A DNA stretch of 64,000 nucleotides. It comes from Panulirus ornatus. Its lineage: Eukaryota; Arthropoda; Malacostraca; Decapoda; Palinuridae. Each line of letters starts with the position of its first letter. Positions within the stretch are counted from its first letter, which is position 1. This document shows, one piece after another, positions 63,350 to 64,000 of this stretch. The notes beneath the pieces were generated by a model. It searched no databases and had not been told where the DNA came from. It saw only the letters and a list, made by a program, of their open reading frames with translations. The position numbers and the translations under genes are program-made. The DNA is taken from the NCBI RefSeq assembly GCF_036320965.1, contig NC_092281.1, positions 12,070,719 to 12,134,718 of the forward strand, in the 5' to 3' direction.

Positions 63350-63650
63350 ATTCGTTTGGACATTTTCCTTGGTAGGTTTTTGACGGTTTCTTCGTGGTTG
63401 GTTTTTGACAGTTTCCCCGTGGCAGGTTTTTGACACTTTTCTCCTGGTAAGTTTTGACGTTTTCCTTTCATAAGTTTTTGACAGTTCTTGAGAGTTTTTT
63501 TTTTAAAGTTTCCTGAGGTAAGTTTCCGATGGTTAGGTTAGGTTAGGTTAGGTTAGGTTAGGTTAGGTTAGGTTAGGTTAGGTTAGGTTAGGTTAGGTTT
63601 TTGAGTTTTCTTTGGTACGTTTTTTGTCAGTTTCCTCCTGCAAGGTTTAT
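63350..63650. repeat. degenerate minisatellite, about 30-32-bp unit, enclosing a TTAGG array
   Basis: Units of TAGGTTTTTGACGGTTTC, then TTCGTGGT-like text recur about nine times (from about 63,372) on both sides of the telomere-type array. Confidence 0.7.
63531..63598 (+). repeat. interstitial (TTAGG)n telomere-type array
   Basis: GGTTA is repeated without error about 13.6 times. TTAGG is the ancestral arthropod telomere unit. The array is flanked on both sides by ordinary sequence, so it is not a chromosome end. Confidence 0.95.
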
Positions 63651-64000
63651 GAAAAAAGTATTAAGATACACACCCTAATAGTAAAAACTTATAGCATGTT
63701 GAACACACGATAATAAAACTAAATTTACTGTGAAACAATATGACACCATGAATGATGCGTTTTGAGAAATGGCCATTAATGTAGCCTCACAATGGTAGCC
63801 CTTCTCCCATGATCTCGTAATCAACAGGTTGCTAGCAACATTTCCTGTCATTTACCGTTAATAAATGTTAAATTCATTTCATACTCCATCGTTGGGAATA
63901 ACTATAAAGTGGGGCGACCATAATTACCAGGAAATTGGTCTCGCGTTCACGATGACCAATTCGATCAAGACAACACGAGTCGTACTGATCCTTTTGAAAT
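63651..64000. other. right edge: no gene seen
   Basis: AT-rich sequence. No second FGF trefoil exon was found. Confidence 0.4.

Noticed and set aside
50315..64000. Second FGF trefoil exon
   Set aside because: I looked for a segment coding a Y-L-C-M-N-type motif starting in phase 1 and found none; the intron probably extends beyond the window.

Overview
The window is animal nuclear DNA, most likely from a decapod crustacean. The signs are: two recognisable metazoan genes split by long introns with GT-AG sites; very dense (TA)n, (GA)n/(CT)n and (GT)n/(CA)n microsatellites; many GC-rich minisatellites; one young non-LTR retrotransposon family present in many copies; and a (TTAGG)n array, the arthropod telomere motif. 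The retrotransposon 3' end and its TA-flanked companion repeats remind me of spiny lobster or other lobster genomes. That is memory, not a search, so the species is unproven.

Layout. Positions 1-36,510 hold a mitochondrial calcium uptake gene on the minus strand, best matched to MICU3. Eight coding exons can be read, from the start codon at 36,510 to the last visible exon at 6,028. All junctions are GT-AG and phase-compatible, giving 310 codons plus two bases. The C-terminal part must lie beyond the left edge. Its introns contain several copies of an RTE-like LINE in both orientations. These include one nearly complete copy with an 862-codon open frame (about 14,130-16,936), a head-to-tail fusion joined at an A-run (21,994), and a tail-to-tail pair forming a palindrome with arms of about 1.36 kb (22,604-25,430). 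The first exon has a decayed mirror-image copy at 36,724-36,924 that keeps the splice donor.

Positions 36,511-49,600 lie between two head-to-head genes. They are filled by microsatellites, minisatellites (one with an exact 300-bp higher-order period), old LINE remnants and a GC-rich, CCAAT-containing promoter-like stretch near 42,890. At 49,828-50,314 (+) is a first coding exon with a signal peptide and the start of a fibroblast growth factor core. It stops at a phase-1 donor where FGF genes usually have their first intron. The rest of the window is probably the first intron of this gene. It contains 20-, 24/48- and 26-bp minisatellites, an older LINE split by a younger one, a macrosatellite-like tandem of about 0.7 kb units (58,780-61,790) and an interstitial TTAGG array (63,531-63,598).

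The two genes have no evident functional link. I found no novel multi-gene system. The points most worth following are structural: the mirrored MICU3 first exon, the LINE palindrome and the inverted LINE pairs around MICU3 exons 3-5, the minisatellite that appears to have grown out of a dispersed repeat, the LINE/(TA)n/repeat-B composites, and the likely FGF exon.
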